DNA of 64,000 nt from Welwitschia mirabilis (GCA_051453625.1 JBOZIK010000001.1:83746477-83810476); one strand, 5' to 3'. Numbered from the stretch's first letter, positions 12,985-25,720 are shown. The notes: generated by a model from the sequence alone, not told the origin. Made by a program: numbers and translations.

Positions 12985-13175
12985 CTTATGGGAATCTCAT
13001 ATTTCTTTAAAAGATTTTGTAATAATTGGAAATGATGATATGTTTTAGCATAGAGATGAGATTCTTTAAATATATTTTACTAGTAAAATCCATCTTTTAG
13101 GATCTTATGAATAGTTTTATGTCCATGAAAATGTTCTTCACAATTTCTATCATGACTCACTTTCCACATCTTAGG
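12985..13175 (-). pseudogene. Ty3/gypsy integrase zinc-domain remnant
   Basis: On the - strand the translation reads HDRNCEEHFHGHKTIHKILK, then a GFY motif, then KESHLYAKTYHHFQLLQNLL. This matches the pattern of the HHCC zinc domain at the start of gypsy integrase: H..GHF.G.KT..KIL..GFYWP, then a region with C-x2-C. The two cysteines of that second pair read as H in this copy, and the tryptophan after GFY is lost to a stop. The family is closest to Tat/Ogre-type integrases as I remember them. Flanking pol could not be followed reliably in either direction, so this is an isolated relic left of element G. Confidence 0.6.
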
Positions 13176-13649
13176 TTGTTTCCATTTAGAAATAAAACAT
13201 CATGCAAATTCATCTATGCAAATGCAATGTAAGAAAGGATTCTACTAAATGTACTCTTAGATTATTTTTAAAAATACTTTTTAACCCTCGCTTAATTAAT
13301 CTCACAAAATCACTAAGATAAATAGGTAGTAGGTAATATTAAAAAAATATAACATCAAAGATATTTTTCATATGATGCTCCTTAGGTATCTCTATGCAAG
13401 AAAGGTGATATACTATTACATCCTCTTTTTCTCTCTTATCTAGAATGTTTAAGTTAAATTATTATATGAGAAGGTACTAATGCATGATACATACATTGTC
13501 CATATATGCTTGATTGCTAGGAACTTTATAACAAAGTGTTTTGTATAAACCTTAATCTTAAAACATATAAGGTAGTATTAAGAATTATCTAATGTCATGA
13601 CTATTTAATGAATCAATTATTTTAATGTACTTAGTTTTAAATTAATGAT

Positions 13650-14530
13650 AAAATCATTTATTTAAACTAATATTTTAAGCATAATAGAATAAATTTCCGT
13701 ATAACCTGCAACTATTATTTATTATTATTAGTATGATAAGACAAGATGACTGGTAGGCTAACGGTATTAAGTAAATACAAATAAGAAAAAATAAGGTATA
13801 AAAATAGGGAAATATTTGCAAATACTATATAGATGTTAAGGATACTTTACCTATGATGGATGTTCAAAAGATAAATAAAGATAAAAGTTGTAACTCATAT
13901 TTGGGTATAAAGCATTTTCACTATATGCAGTGTGGATATTTTTTAGTATATGATGTACATATTAGGAAGTATTTTTTTGAAGAATAAGAGATCATTTAAA
14001 AGATATTAAAAAGTGTTTTTAAAGTAATTTATACATATTAATACTAATAGGGTAGTATTTTATGTTTTTTATTTTTTAGAATTAAAAGTAACACAAGAAT
14101 GGTTATTCCAAAAAGAATCTTTTCATATCAAGCATGATATTTGAGAAATTTTTATGTAATTAATTTAGCTAGAATTAATATTTACATGATGCATCAATTA
14201 GAAATAGTTAATACACAAATTCAACTATGCTTTCCTATTTTATTCCCAAAAGTTACTATAACTATTGTATATAATAATTTATTAGAACATGAATTTGATA
14301 ATAATAGTCATTCTTAATAAAACATGTATCTTTATTATTGTATAATTATTTTTAGTTTTAAAAAGATAGGAGTAAACCTCTAAATAAATTAATAATTATT
14401 TGATCTATGCAATAATTATAGCATAGTTTTCATTTTCATTATATTTTTATATAGTTTTATCTTATGGAAGTATTGTAGTACAATAATCTAATAATACTTT
14501 GATATCCTTATTTAATAAATAGAATTTTCA
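13650..14530 (+). repeat. 5' LTR of element G
   Basis: It aligns by eye along its whole length with 23715-24685. Shared landmarks include 'gatactttac', 'gagatcatttaaaag', 'aatagggtagt', 'gaatggttattc', 'ttattcttaata' paired with a run of A-rich sequence, and 'gcaataatt.cagcatagttt'. The copies differ at many sites and by small indels, so the insertion is old. The start is placed at a TG in tgataaaatc near 13646 but is uncertain. Confidence 0.7.
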
Positions 14531-15589
14531 TTTTCTCATTTTAAGAAGGGATACTTCTTCAGCCTTCTTTACACTATAAGAATGAAGATACTTGGTGATG
14601 AAAGATAAATAAGTAAAGATGGAGGGAGAATAAGGAAAGATATGTAAAGAACCTTAAGAAGTACAAGCTAGATGAAATAGCTAGTGATATTAAAAGAGCA
14701 GAGGTTGATACTTATGACTTCATAAAGATGTGAAAATACTAAAAATATGTTGACTTGAATTATAAAGAAAATTACATCTCCTAATAAAGACATAAATAAA
14801 AAGATGTAGATCTAAAATTATGAAAGGATTATACTGAGAAGAAGAAGTAGCTAATTCAATTTCTTTTAGCATAGATTACTACACCATAGCATACTCAACC
14901 CTATGGATTCCTTAGTTTTAGAAATTATAAATATGATTAGGAACAGAAAAACTACTAACATTTTTACCTTTGAGAATAAAAAGAATAAGGAACCCATGCT
15001 TCATTTAAGCCTATTTAATTCTTTCTATAAAGCCAACTACTTTTAAACAAATTTAGATTTCTTAAGGAATTTTGCATTCTCATTAAGAGGGGATTATTAG
15101 CTATGATTAGTAGGTTTATAAACATATTTTCAAAACATATGATGCATTAAGAATAACATTTCTCAGCAAATAATAACCTATCATGGTCATTAAGGTTTTA
15201 AGGGATTAAATCTTAAATATTAATCAAAGATACAATAAGAGATTTGATAAACTCATGGATAAGCATTTAATTTTATTGATAAAGTATTCAAAGCATGGAA
15301 TAATTCTAAGAGAATAAATGAGAGCTCTATTAATAGGATTATGAAGTGAATTCTTATAAAAGTTAATATGTTACATGGAAGTAGTATTAGAAATGGAAGT
15401 ACTCAATATACTCTATAGGATGAGTCTAGAATAGAATCAAAGTGAAAATAAAGAAAAGAAAATAATGCATGATGTTACTACTCAGAGTGAAAATAAATAA
15501 AACACATAAGAATATTAGAAGAAACTAATAATTAAAAAATAGAGCCTTTGATTGAAGAAGTAAATAAATTATGATAAGAAGAATATGTA

Positions 15590-16260
15590 CAGATTTATGA
15601 GCATTATTATAAAGATGATCATCAATTCATGGAATGTTCATAGATGTAAAGTTTTATAGAATGGCTATACATTAAAAGAATATATTATAATTTTTACAAT
15701 GGTTCTTTAGTAAGAAAGAACCCTTATTCAAGTTAACCTAAAAGATGAAAGAATAATAAAGAGAATCCTATGTAAATATTTTTGTAATCCAATAGTAAAT
15801 AACAAGATGATTATTTTAGAAAATTAAGGAATAGAGAAAAAGAGTATAGTAATCAAAATCAAGATAAGGCAAGAAAACCTAAAGAGCCTACAATATCAAC
15901 ACAACCTCGACTAGATATAAGAGATGTAGGATGTAAGACTAGTAAAACTAGATCAAGAAAGACTTCTAAACTAATTGGTCACCTAAGAAAAGTGATGAGA
16001 CAATGGAAAATTAGTAAGTAAAACAAAATACTTTAGTAAAATTAGAAATCTAAGTGAATGATAATGAGAAGTAAAATTATAAAAAATCCTTAAAATAAGA
16101 AGGAAAAGATTTAGAATATCTTAATAAGACCTTTGAAAATACATCTACCTCTCTACCTTTAATTAAAATATTGAAAGATATTCCTATTTATTAGAAATAA
16201 ATGAAGAGTCTATGCATTAATAAAATAAATGAGAAATAAAAAAATAAAATAGAAACTAAA
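15590..16260 (+). pseudogene. Element G gag, C-terminal part
   Basis: Readable blocks are a degenerate knuckle-like stretch near 15615-15650 and, close to the end, KTFENTSTSLPLIKILKDIP followed by a KSLCINK motif. That last block corresponds to the conserved gag end in Athila-like elements, where IPLLDAIKQIP..AKFLKDLC-type sequence precedes protease. Stops interrupt every frame. The N-terminal gag between 14550 and 15590 was not recognised. Confidence 0.55.
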
Positions 16261-16339
16261 AAAATCAAAAATTAAAATGGTCAATAGAGATCAAGTATTA
16301 TGGGCTTCTATTCAAGCCTTACAATGAAAAAAAAAATTT

Positions 16340-16600
16340 AGGAAATATAGTAACCCTAGAATACTAGTCATAAATATTATAGTGAAAGTGGCTTATAAAG
16401 TAGACTCTCTAGTAGACATAAGAGCTAGTATTAATTTTATGTCTCATGAAATACATGAATTACTTGGAAGTTTGAAATTGGTCTTCTATAATGACCAAGT
16501 ATACATGGAAGATGGATTAGCTGTAACACTAGAAGGTATAATGGAAAACACCTTCATAAACCTTCAAGGATTTGAATACTTATTATAAAAACCAAAGGCA
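16340..16600 (+). pseudogene. Element G aspartic protease
   Basis: An open stretch from 16382 to 16588 reads with a DIRASINFM block where gypsy proteases have the catalytic D-(S/T/L)-G-A-S-(I/V)-N motif, so the catalytic Gly is Arg here. It continues as an ELLGSLKLV block, a short DGLAVTLEGIMENTFI segment and LQGFEYL, matching the flap and FxxPVDF region in order. The frame is 68 codons, about the size of the core, but it stops at the point where the ILGRPFL-type motif would follow. The changed catalytic loop argues that it is dead. Confidence 0.65.
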
Positions 16601-16864
16601 ATCACTATCCCATTGTATTAAGAAGATATAAGATGGAAACTATAAATGTAACCATCCATTCAAAGAAATGGGTTATGGAGATTAATTTAAAATCCTTATA
16701 TAATAGATTAGAATATTAATAGAAGATGAAATTGAGAATTTATTCCTCTAATAAGAAAGATACCATAAATAGGATCATGATGTAGGAAAAATAACAACTT
16801 TTATGAGAAATGAAGAGGATAAAAAGAAATAAACTTTAATTGTTAAATCTACAGAAGAAGAATA

Positions 16865-17400
16865 AGAACTTGAAATACAACCCCTCAAAGATGGATTCAA
16901 ATATATTGAAAGGAAGAACAAATCATTAATCATAAATAGTAATCTAATTTATTTCCAAAATAGAAAACTAAAAATAACACTAATAAGAAGAGTGAAAGCA
17001 TTTTATTAAACCTTAACTAATGAAATAGGAATAAATACTATAGCATATCAACATAATAAATTTAATATAATTGTAAAACATGTTAGGTAACTAGAGAGAA
17101 GATGTAATCCTCATCTGCAAGAGATAGTTAAATAAAAAATTTTAAGACCATTAAAGCTTGGTTTAATTTATCCTATTTTATATTCAAATGGATATGTCGT
17201 ATTACAATGGTATCTAAAATGGAAAACAAGTGAAAGATTTGCATTTATTTTATATTATTAAATGCTGCTGCCTATAAAGATCATTTATCTCTATCTTTTG
17301 TTGACCATGTTTTGGAAAGAATTTTAGGTCATAATAATTAGAGTTTCTTTTATGAATATAATGGATATAATTAAATCTCTATAGTCCTTGAATATTAGGA
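16865..17400 (+). pseudogene. Element G reverse transcriptase, N-terminal half
   Basis: From about 17085 the frames read RRCNPHLQEIVK, then KILRPLKLGLIYPILYSN, then, near 17260, LNAAAYKDHLSLSFVDHVLE and a FFYEYNGYN block. These correspond to the region from the RRLNP start of RT to the FLDGYSGYNQI motif in Athila-like elements. The segment upstream at 16865 matches the linker between protease and RT. After LEY near 17400 the RT stops abruptly: no PFGLCNAP or catalytic YMDD-type box follows. Several frame changes and stops are present. Confidence 0.7.
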
Positions 17401-17439
17401 GAGAAAGGGGGAAAATATTTTTGTTGCAAGTAAGGCACA

Positions 17440-18260
17440 TAATTATTATTATGAAATTCTAACTAAATGGGCAGAGGCAAAGGTCACTCCTATTTGTTTC
17501 ATATAATTATTATGAAATTCTTACTTAAGAATATTCCACATGGGTTTGGCATGCCACTTGTCCTATTCAAATACAGAAATTGATTTTACTAGACATACTT
17601 TACCAAGATTTTATTCAAATTTGGAATCCATCATAAATTCTCTCTTTCCATATCACACATAATCCAATGATCAATTTGACATGACAAATAGGAAATTAAA
17701 TAGAATTTTAACTAATACTATGAATAAGAAAGGAATCGATTAGACATAAAAGACTAATGAAGCATTATACACCTATAGGATAACATGGAAAAACAACATA
17801 GGTTTCATCTCTTATACATTAGTTTATGAAAAAGGAAAACCTTAACAATTGAACTTAAATTAAAATTTTAAAAATTGGCTAAAAATGAATTAAAATATAG
17901 AAAAATAATAAAATAAATATGTCTATAAAATGAATAAATTAGATGAAGATAGAAAAGAAGCTTTAATTAAAAAATATTCAATCTAAGAAAAAGCAAAAGC
18001 CTAACATGAAAAAATTATTAGAAATACTAACTTTCAAAGTAGATAATTACACACTGTTTTTTATCTTAAATATATTATTTTAAAATAAAAGTATATATAA
18101 AAGTATACTCAAAAGGGAATTCGACCATATAATTTAATTAAAAAATATTACCAAATGAGGTAGTATAAATTTTTAATGATGAAACCAGGAAACCTATTAA
18201 GTAGATGGTTAAAAATTAAAACTTATACATAAGGGTTTTCACATTAAGAAAAAAATGAAA
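17440..18260 (+). pseudogene. Element G integrase
   Basis: It begins with TKWAEAKVTP, the YxTKWVEA motif of the catalytic core. It continues with FPYHT, a stop, SNDQFDMTNRKLNRILTNTM (the ..YHPQ.NGQVE.TNR block), YRITWKNNIGF and LVYEKGKP (the YRTTW..TGFTPY..LVYGK block). The end reads KPGNLLSRWLK, the FPGKLxSRW motif of the integrase tail. The glutamate of the D,D(35)E triad falls in the DQFDM segment and reads D instead of E. The upstream zinc domain is absent, so the RT/integrase junction near 17400-17450 is a deletion. Confidence 0.7.
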
Positions 18261-18388
18261 CAACCTTATATGGTGGAAAGAATTCTATTCCATTTGCTTC
18301 ATTCTAAACTTAATAAATACAACTCTATAAATAATTTTTTACATATTCATTAAAAAGTAGAAACAAAGAAGATAGAAAGAAAGATAGA

Positions 18389-18431
18389 GTGTGTGTGTGT
18401 GTGTGTGTGTGTGCACACGCGCATGGGTAAG

Positions 18432-18480
<49 letters not shown>
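18389..18480 (+). repeat. Compound (GT)n-(AT)n microsatellite
   Basis: An uninterrupted GT run spans 18389-18413, followed by cacacgcgcatgggtaagtga and then an AT run of about 23 units at 18435-18480. The alternating purine-pyrimidine GT part, ending in gcacacgcgc, could adopt Z-form, and the AT part can form a cruciform. Length is likely polymorphic and may be imperfectly assembled. Confidence 0.95.
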
Positions 18481-18486
<6 letters not shown>

Positions 18487-18644
18487 CAAAAAATAAAAAT
18501 GAATGTTCTTAAAAATAGAAAAATTCTATGATAGGTGGAATTTTCATTTGTGAAGTAAGAAAGACTTTAGAAAAGAGGAATTTATAAAAAGTAGAAATAA
18601 CCAAATATTTAAAAGGAATAAGAGTAATTGAATGCATGTATTAT

Positions 18645-18697
18645 TCTCTCTCTCACACACACATACACACACACAAAGAGAGAGACAGATATATATT
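18645..18697 (+). repeat. Compound CT/CA/GA/AT microsatellite
   Basis: Short runs of CT, CA (broken by one cat), GA and AT succeed one another within about 50 bases. It lies 165 bp downstream of the longer GT/AT tract in the same untranslated region. Confidence 0.9.
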
Positions 18698-20421
18698 AAC
18701 AATAAAACTATAAGAAATGTTCTATCAATAAATACATTAAGGAAAATATTCCCAAAAGGGACATTTGAAAATGTAATGAGATAGCTGTGATAACATTAGT
18801 AAGGAATTAGCAGGTTATAATTAGAGATATCTAATATTAAAATCCCTTATTCCTATGGTAGTGGTTGCATTATCTTCATTGCAAGTATTTCTTAATGATA
18901 ATATAACACTTTAATTTTAAATTATAAAGGGACAATTGTACCCAAGTGCCACCTGATGAATGATTAATCACCAATGTTTTCTTTAAACTAAATGTGTTAT
19001 GAAGATAACAAAATAAATACATAAGTATAATTTTTCTATCTTAGCATTTGAATTATTAATTAAATGCATATTTTTGCCATTTACCTTAAAGTAATAAGTT
19101 TTAATGATGAAAAGCAACCTTTAATGTAAATAGTTTTCATAATTTTAAAGAAACAAAAATTAAGCACTAAAGTAAAATATAGCTAAAATTTTATTAATAA
19201 AAGGATTTTAGCATCTAATAGTACAAAAAAATAATAAAAAATAAAAATTTAGTAGGAATTATTCAAATTAAAATTTAATAGTTATTATTCAATTATAGAT
19301 TTGATTATAACTAAAATACTATTTAAAAGAAATGTCTCTTAAACTTATTCTTCCTATTTGACATCCTTTAGCTATAAATCTTAGTAGATAAAAGTAAATG
19401 AGTTTGATGTAAGGTGTTAGATGTTAGTAATACTTTTATCTCCTTATTATTGGAATCCCAAAAAATCTAATAGGTAGAATCATCCTAAGAAACCCATCTT
19501 TCATGTGATTGTCATAAAAATAATGGGCTTAAAGATCCAAATCTTGGCTGCTACATTCTGTGTTATTAATCCTTTACTCTAGCTCGTGAATTTATCATAA
19601 AAACATCAAAGGAATATGTAATACTTAATAAGGTCATCAATAAAGAAAAAATTCATCTTGCTAGAATAAATCCCTAGATATTTAGTAACCAAATGGTGGA
19701 TTATTGAATAATGCAAGGTAGAATATCTTCATGACTAAATATTTTTATTCCATTTTTTCAAAGAATGTTATCTAATGTAGAAAGCACCTTAACAAAACCA
19801 TTACAAGAACACAAGTTAGGGGTATACACATTTTGAAGAGACACCTAAGGACATATCTTCTTCACATTAGTAATATTTATTTCTAAGTACTTACGCAAAA
19901 TGTTAAAGAAACATGTTTCAGTTTTCTTAATAGGAAGAGGAGTAGTAAGAAGAGGTGATAGGTCTTAATACTTTGAATTCATCTTTGGTAATGCTAAAGA
20001 TTAATAAGGTATAAGTTACTTAAATTATAGAGAAGATAGATGTAGTAAGAGAAGCTATACTTCTTATTTATCAAATATTAGTTTAAAAAGAAGGCTTACC
20101 TAGTTTTTAAAATTACTCCAACATAACATCACTGGCTAGGAACTTCATGTGACCTTGAAATCATACATTAAATTTTGTTTCTTTTAAATAAATGCAAACT
20201 AAGTTTATTATTATTGATATTTTATTAGATTGTTTTTTTTTAAAAGTATAATACTTTGATGAAATACTTTTCATATAGTTAAGTATTATACATTAGAAAA
20301 TTTGAAGAAATTTCATTACTTTTAAGGATCTCCTTTAATGAAAGATTTGAAGGCCTTTCAAAATTTATATAATAGAAAACTGAAAGGACCTCTTCTAATT
20401 ATGAAGAATTATCTCTATGGT

Positions 20422-20990
20422 AAGATTGAAAGATCCTTCACATTAATTTAGCATTGTATCATAGAAATACATGTCTCTCGTGAAGACCCCTTTGATAAGA
20501 GACTATACTCCTTCAACATAACTTTATATTAGAGGTTAAAGATTATTAGTATTAATTGGTCCTATGGTTTAAATTACTAAATAAAAATTCAAAGGCTTTC
20601 TTAAGTAGTCATTAACTACTTAGAGACCTCATCTAAGTTGCATTTTATAAGTAAGTAAAAAAATAGAGAAAGTAATTAACTTTAAATTTCTCTCTTATTC
20701 ATATTTTATAACCTTCATTTTTCATAAGATTTGAAGGCCCTTCAAACTAATGATGTATTAAAGGGATGCATGTGATTTACTGAAGATTACTTTGATAAGA
20801 GACTTCATCCCTTCAATTACATCTTTATATACTAAGCTTAGAATACTTAATGCATCATGTCTTAATCTAATCTATTTAAGCTATAACTCAAAGGACCCAT
20901 TAAAGTAGTGATTAACTACCTCAAGACCCTGTCTTAAAATGTTCTTAGTATTAAAGTAGTAAGATACTCTTTATATATTTTCATCTTCAA
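20422..20990 (+). repeat. About 304 bp tandem repeat in the 3' region of element G
   Basis: Two head-to-tail units begin at 20422 (aagattgaaagatccttc) and 20726 (aagatttgaaggcccttc). They share, in order, 'tttgataagagact', 'ccttcaa', 'aactcaaagg'-like sequence, 'gtagt.attaactac' and 'gacc'. A third partial start at about 20344 (aagatttgaaggcctttc) suggests an older, shorter duplication. Units are diverged with small indels. Confidence 0.7.
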
Positions 20991-23714
20991 CCACTACTTC
21001 AAAATTTTTGAATAAAACTTTAATAAATAAATAACCAATTATATTCTAATATGTAGATGCTAGGCCCTAAAAATATATAAAATTACTTCTACATTAGGTA
21101 ATTTACTTAACCTAACATTTTCATTTTCTAACAATTTCGTTATTACTTTCCTTCACTATACTTTTTTTATTTGAATTTTATTATATTGTTCATCATGTAA
21201 ACTTATTTAATAGCTTTATGTCTAGGTATATATTTATTCTTTTCTCTCTTATTTCATTTAGGATCATTAAGTATGTAATTTTAGCATGAGATAAAAACAT
21301 AAAAAATTTAAATTTGTATTTTATTTTTCAAATTATAGGATGAGCAGTTGGGATTTAAAGATAGATTTTCTATATTAATTTTCATAGAAGAAGAGAACAT
21401 TGAAGTTTAAAGCTAATACTGAAATTATTTTATGTAGATATTAAAATTATACTGATTAACAATTTTGAAAAACTTTATAATGACTCGAGTTTTGGAATGT
21501 TAAAGAAATAAATTATTAAATTAAAATAATGAAAGTAATTAATGTTTACTAAGAAATTCAGTAATAAAGATGTCTATGAGCTTTATAACTATTTGATATT
21601 TTATAAAGAAAAATCTATATTGTAATAACTCTTAAGAAAGTAAATTTACAAATTCCATTAAATGATATTATGTAAGCCTTACATATTCCTTGTAAGAAAA
21701 GGATGTTAATAAAAATTAGTTGAAAAAATAATATTAACCTTTATGTAAAATATTTTAGTAGCATTATGAATAAATAAGAGTAAGTTAACATTAGTAAAGA
21801 AAGGACTAAAAAGCCTTTATTATTCAAGGATTGTGTCATCAAATTTGGATTTAGTAATCAATAAGCATAAAGGAATAAGTAATCCTAGTGTTTATTTAAC
21901 TAATTATATTAGGAAATGATTTAATCTAGATGTTGACATTAGTTAGGATATTTTTTAAAAACACATTAAAACTCAAGAAAATTAGTTCTAGTTTTCCATA
22001 TTTGATTATAAGACTTTTATTATTAAAATATGTTTTTTAATGTTTTTCTAGAAATAAAAAGAGTGTATAGCTTATCATCCTTACACTTATTAAGATAACA
22101 ACATTAGTTCCACTTAGTATTTTGTATGCTAAAAAATCCCCTTCCTCTAGTTATTAAGCACTTTATCATGAACCATAATTTTATCTAGAAACATTGGGAT
22201 ATCCTTGTGACTCAATTTGATATACAAAAATTTATACCTCAGAATAAATAAGGAAATTTTTAAAAATGGTATAGGAAGGAAAGATTGAACTTTTGTGTTA
22301 TGATATCATTTTTTTAACAATATAATTCCCTAAGAAATTGTAAATTTAGGAAGAACATTTAATTATTACCAAAAAGTTAAATATTTATAATTGGAAAATC
22401 AATTTTGCAAGAAGAAGATGGTCATTTTGATAAAGTAAAAGAATAAAAAATACAATTAGAAAATAAATTGGTATTAAGTCTTTTCATTATGATTAGTATT
22501 CCTTACATAATACTTAGAATAAAATTGCTAAATTAGAATAGGAAGCAAAAAGGAAAAAATTATAGTTACATCCTTTCAATAAGGATAACTTTTTGATATA
22601 GATTGTGAAAGAAATGACTCTTTTCAATCATTAAATTAATATACATTAAAAAACAATATGATTTTATTACTTTCATGTACAACAACTTATCCCTTCCACC
22701 TATCAAATAATACCTAAAGAACACTATTATATTTTTAAAAGGAATCCATGAAAAATTTCTAAAAATATAAGCGGAGAATAGTAAAGTATAAATAAAAGTG
22801 AATTGAGACTTTAGAATAAAACAAAATCAAATAAGAAATAATATAGGTTCAAAAGAAAGAAATAACTTTTTTGAATAAAAATTTTCAATCATCTCTTTTC
22901 TTGATTTTAATTAAAAATTCTTGATATTATTCAAAATTAATTTGTAAAAATTTTGAAAAACTTATAGTAGATACCTAATTAATAAAATTAGAAATTAGAT
23001 GCCATAAAATTTGGGGAAAAAGGTTTTGAGTTTGTTTTAGAAAAAATTATTTCTTTAATTGAATCAAATCTTATTGAAAATGTAATAAGTCATAACAATT
23101 ATAAACAAGTCACAAATAATACATTTCAATAGATGAAAGAAGTTTGGATGAAATTCAGTCAGATTGCAAATCAATATTTCAAAGTGTTAAATGATATTAA
23201 ATCTAGTATCTCTAGAAAAAAAAATCTCATAACATTAATAATATATTTTTTCCATGTACACGAATATTTAAGAAGTGATATTTTTATTTGTAGTATTAGA
23301 ACAAGATTTGAATAGGTTAAATGATCAAAGAGACTAGATTTTATAATATATGAAAATGTTGATGATTCCTTTTTTAGACACCTTCTTCAAGATGGATGGA
23401 GGAAAGAAGATCTATTAAATAGTTTTTGAAAGTTCCTTGGATACATCTAATATCAAAAAACCTGCTTCATCTAAACCTCTTAGCTAGAGTTTTTGACTAT
23501 TCATAGAGGTAAAAAAACAAAGGAAGCACAAACTAAAATGGCTAAATCCAATAAAGAAACATTGAATTTAAATAATTCAACTCTTATAAAAGAGTAAATG
23601 AAAGTAGTAAAATAGTTGAAATAAATGAAGAAGGCTTAAAAACAACCTACATTAATCCAAAAGTAAGATTAAAAGGATAAGACATTACATCAATTCCTTA
23701 GTAAATCATTTATC

Positions 23715-23767
23715 TGATAAAGTTTTTAATATGTTATAATGCATTATAACATTTTATTGTTATTTTT

Positions 23768-23815
<48 letters not shown>

Positions 23816-24685
23816 ATTACTATAATACTATGATAAAATGTTTGATAAGGTAACATTACTAAGTAAATGTAGGTAAGAAAGAATAATATGAAAAAATGGA
23901 GAAATAATAATTGCAAATCTTAGATAAGTGGTTAGGATACTTTACTGAGTATGAAAGATGGATAGGCAAATAAATGACAACTAGAAAAGAATGAATAAAT
24001 TAAAGGTGCATAAGTAAAAATTATTATTTCTATTTAGGTATTAATAGTTTCCACTCTATGTAGGGGGTGTATTTTTAGGGATTTGATGTAAATCTTGTAA
24101 AATATTTTCTTGATGAAGAGGAGATCATTTTAAAGACACATTAAAGTGGCCTTCAAGGAATTTATAACTACTAATAGTAATAGGGTAGTGTTTATGTTTA
24201 TTTCTTCTTCAATTAATAGTGATAGAAGAATGACTATTCTGAAAAGAATTTTGTAACATTAAGCATATTGTTTCAGAAAATTGCATGGTATCTATTTTTT
24301 ATTCTTAATAGTAATTTTGTTAGAGTTATTATTAATATATGGTGCATTACTTGAAAATAGGCAATGAATGAAGTCAACTATGATTTACTATTTTCTTTTC
24401 TAAATTCATTGTAAATCTTGTAAATAATAGTTTATCATAACATGAATTTTATAAGAATAGTTATTCTTAATAGAAATTGTATTTATATTATTTTAGAATT
24501 ATTGTTAGTATTAAGAAGTATAAAATAAAACCTTTAAATAAATTGGTAAGGAGTTTGTCTTTGCAATAATTCCAGCATAGTTTATTTTCAATATGTTTTA
24601 TATAATTATATCTTACTGAAGTATTGTAATACATTAGTTTAAGAGTATTTTGATGTTGTTATATAGTAAATAAACTTATCACTAT
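23715..24685 (+). repeat. 3' LTR of element G with a (GTT)15 expansion
   Basis: The direct repeat of 13650-14530. A perfect (GTT)15 run occupies 23771-23815 exactly where the 5' LTR has only a short imperfect TTA/ATT stretch (about 13711-13730). The microsatellite therefore expanded in this copy after integration, or was lost in the other. Right end approximate. Confidence 0.7.
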
Positions 24686-24949
24686 TTTAAATAGTTATTT
24701 TATTATCATATAATTTCATTAGTTTGGATTCAAGGATTTAGATATATAGTAAATAACATGAGATTTATGATCAATGTATTATTTAATTACTACTTCTATA
24801 GAAGTGTTATAAGCATGATACATAAGATTGAAAAGATAATGTTAATTTCATGCACTAATGATAGGTGAAATGGTTATTTTTTATTTAAAAATATTAAAGT
24901 AATTTTCATAGGATTTTTCATATGAATGGTTTGTATGTTTCTAATAACT

Positions 24950-25720
24950 CATACAAGGATTTTAAAACTTTAAAAAATTACTTAAAGAAATAACTTCTTC
25001 TCTTAAGGTTTTAAGACTTATGAGCATTAATAAAGATGTAACAACTTGAATCTTTTTAGGATTCAAGGTTATACCATATTTCAACAATATTGTTCCAAGA
25101 TGAATAAACCATTGATTATGAACTGACTCTTATTTTAACTTAGTTTCAAGTCTTTTGCTATGCATTATGATAATAGCTTATGAAGTCTATTAAGAGTTTG
25201 TTCAAATAAATCATCATGAATAAGAAATTATTCAAAAAGACTTTTATATATTTTTTTAACATATTAGAAACAATAGATATCATGCTTTGTTATAAATACA
25301 TAGAAATATTACATATTTTAAAAGGAATTCATCAGTAAGCATAAGCTCCAAAGGATTAGATAAATGTGATTTTGTATTGAACTTCAACTTAATATGATAA
25401 TATATTTATAGCCATTAATTTCATTTAAAAAGTAATAACATTCATATCCTAAACATTCTTTTAGGATTTTATCAATTATGAAATGGAAAAGTGGTTTTTC
25501 TTATTATGTTTATTTAGTTTGTTAAAGTTAATTTAGACTTATAATTTATCATTTTCTTTAAGAACACTATCATCCAACTCATCACACACTATTTAAAATT
25601 GAATATATGATACTTTACTTTCATAACTTATGAACTTCATCCCTAAGTATTTTTTTAATATTGGCATTAAACATCATGGAGGTCGTAAAATTAATTTCAA
25701 ATTCTCTTATAAATAGATTT
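24950..25720 (-). pseudogene. Ty3/gypsy reverse transcriptase remnant (element H)
   Basis: On the - strand, the start near 25490 reads KKNHFPFHFIDKILKECLGY and FLNEINGY, matching the KDHFPLPFIDQMLERLAG..FLDGYSGY block. Further on, near 25220-25150, it reads FLIHDDLFEQTLNRLHKLL, which is the catalytic FMDDFSVFG..F..CL..L segment with IHDD in place of YMDD or FMDD. It ends in a stretch matching the LNWEKCHFMV..GIVLGH block. At least two frameshifts and many stops are present. It lies between G's 3' LTR and AB's LTR, and its own LTRs were not found. Confidence 0.65.

Larger units (their letters stand above)
18261..23714 (+). other. Element G non-coding region between pol and 3' LTR
   Basis: About 5.4 kb with no recognisable protein. 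It contains microsatellites at 18389-18480 and 18645-18697 and a tandem repeat near 20.4-21.0 kb. A small frame at 23133-23315 has no domain I know. The position and the tandem repeats fit the long 3' untranslated region seen in Athila, Ogre and Retand-type elements. An env-like open frame, present in some Athila elements, is not visible. Confidence 0.6.
13650..24685 (+). mobile_element. Element G: Athila/Tat-like Ty3/gypsy retrotransposon, degraded
   Basis: Two directly repeated LTRs (about 13650-14530 and 23715-24685) enclose, in order on the + strand, gag, protease, N-terminal RT and integrase, then about 5.4 kb without coding signal. A long non-coding stretch between pol and the 3' LTR is typical of Athila and Tat lineages. 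RT after the SGYNQI-type motif and all of RNase H are missing, so the element is internally deleted as well as full of stops. Ends are approximate, and I could not see a target-site duplication. Confidence 0.75.
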
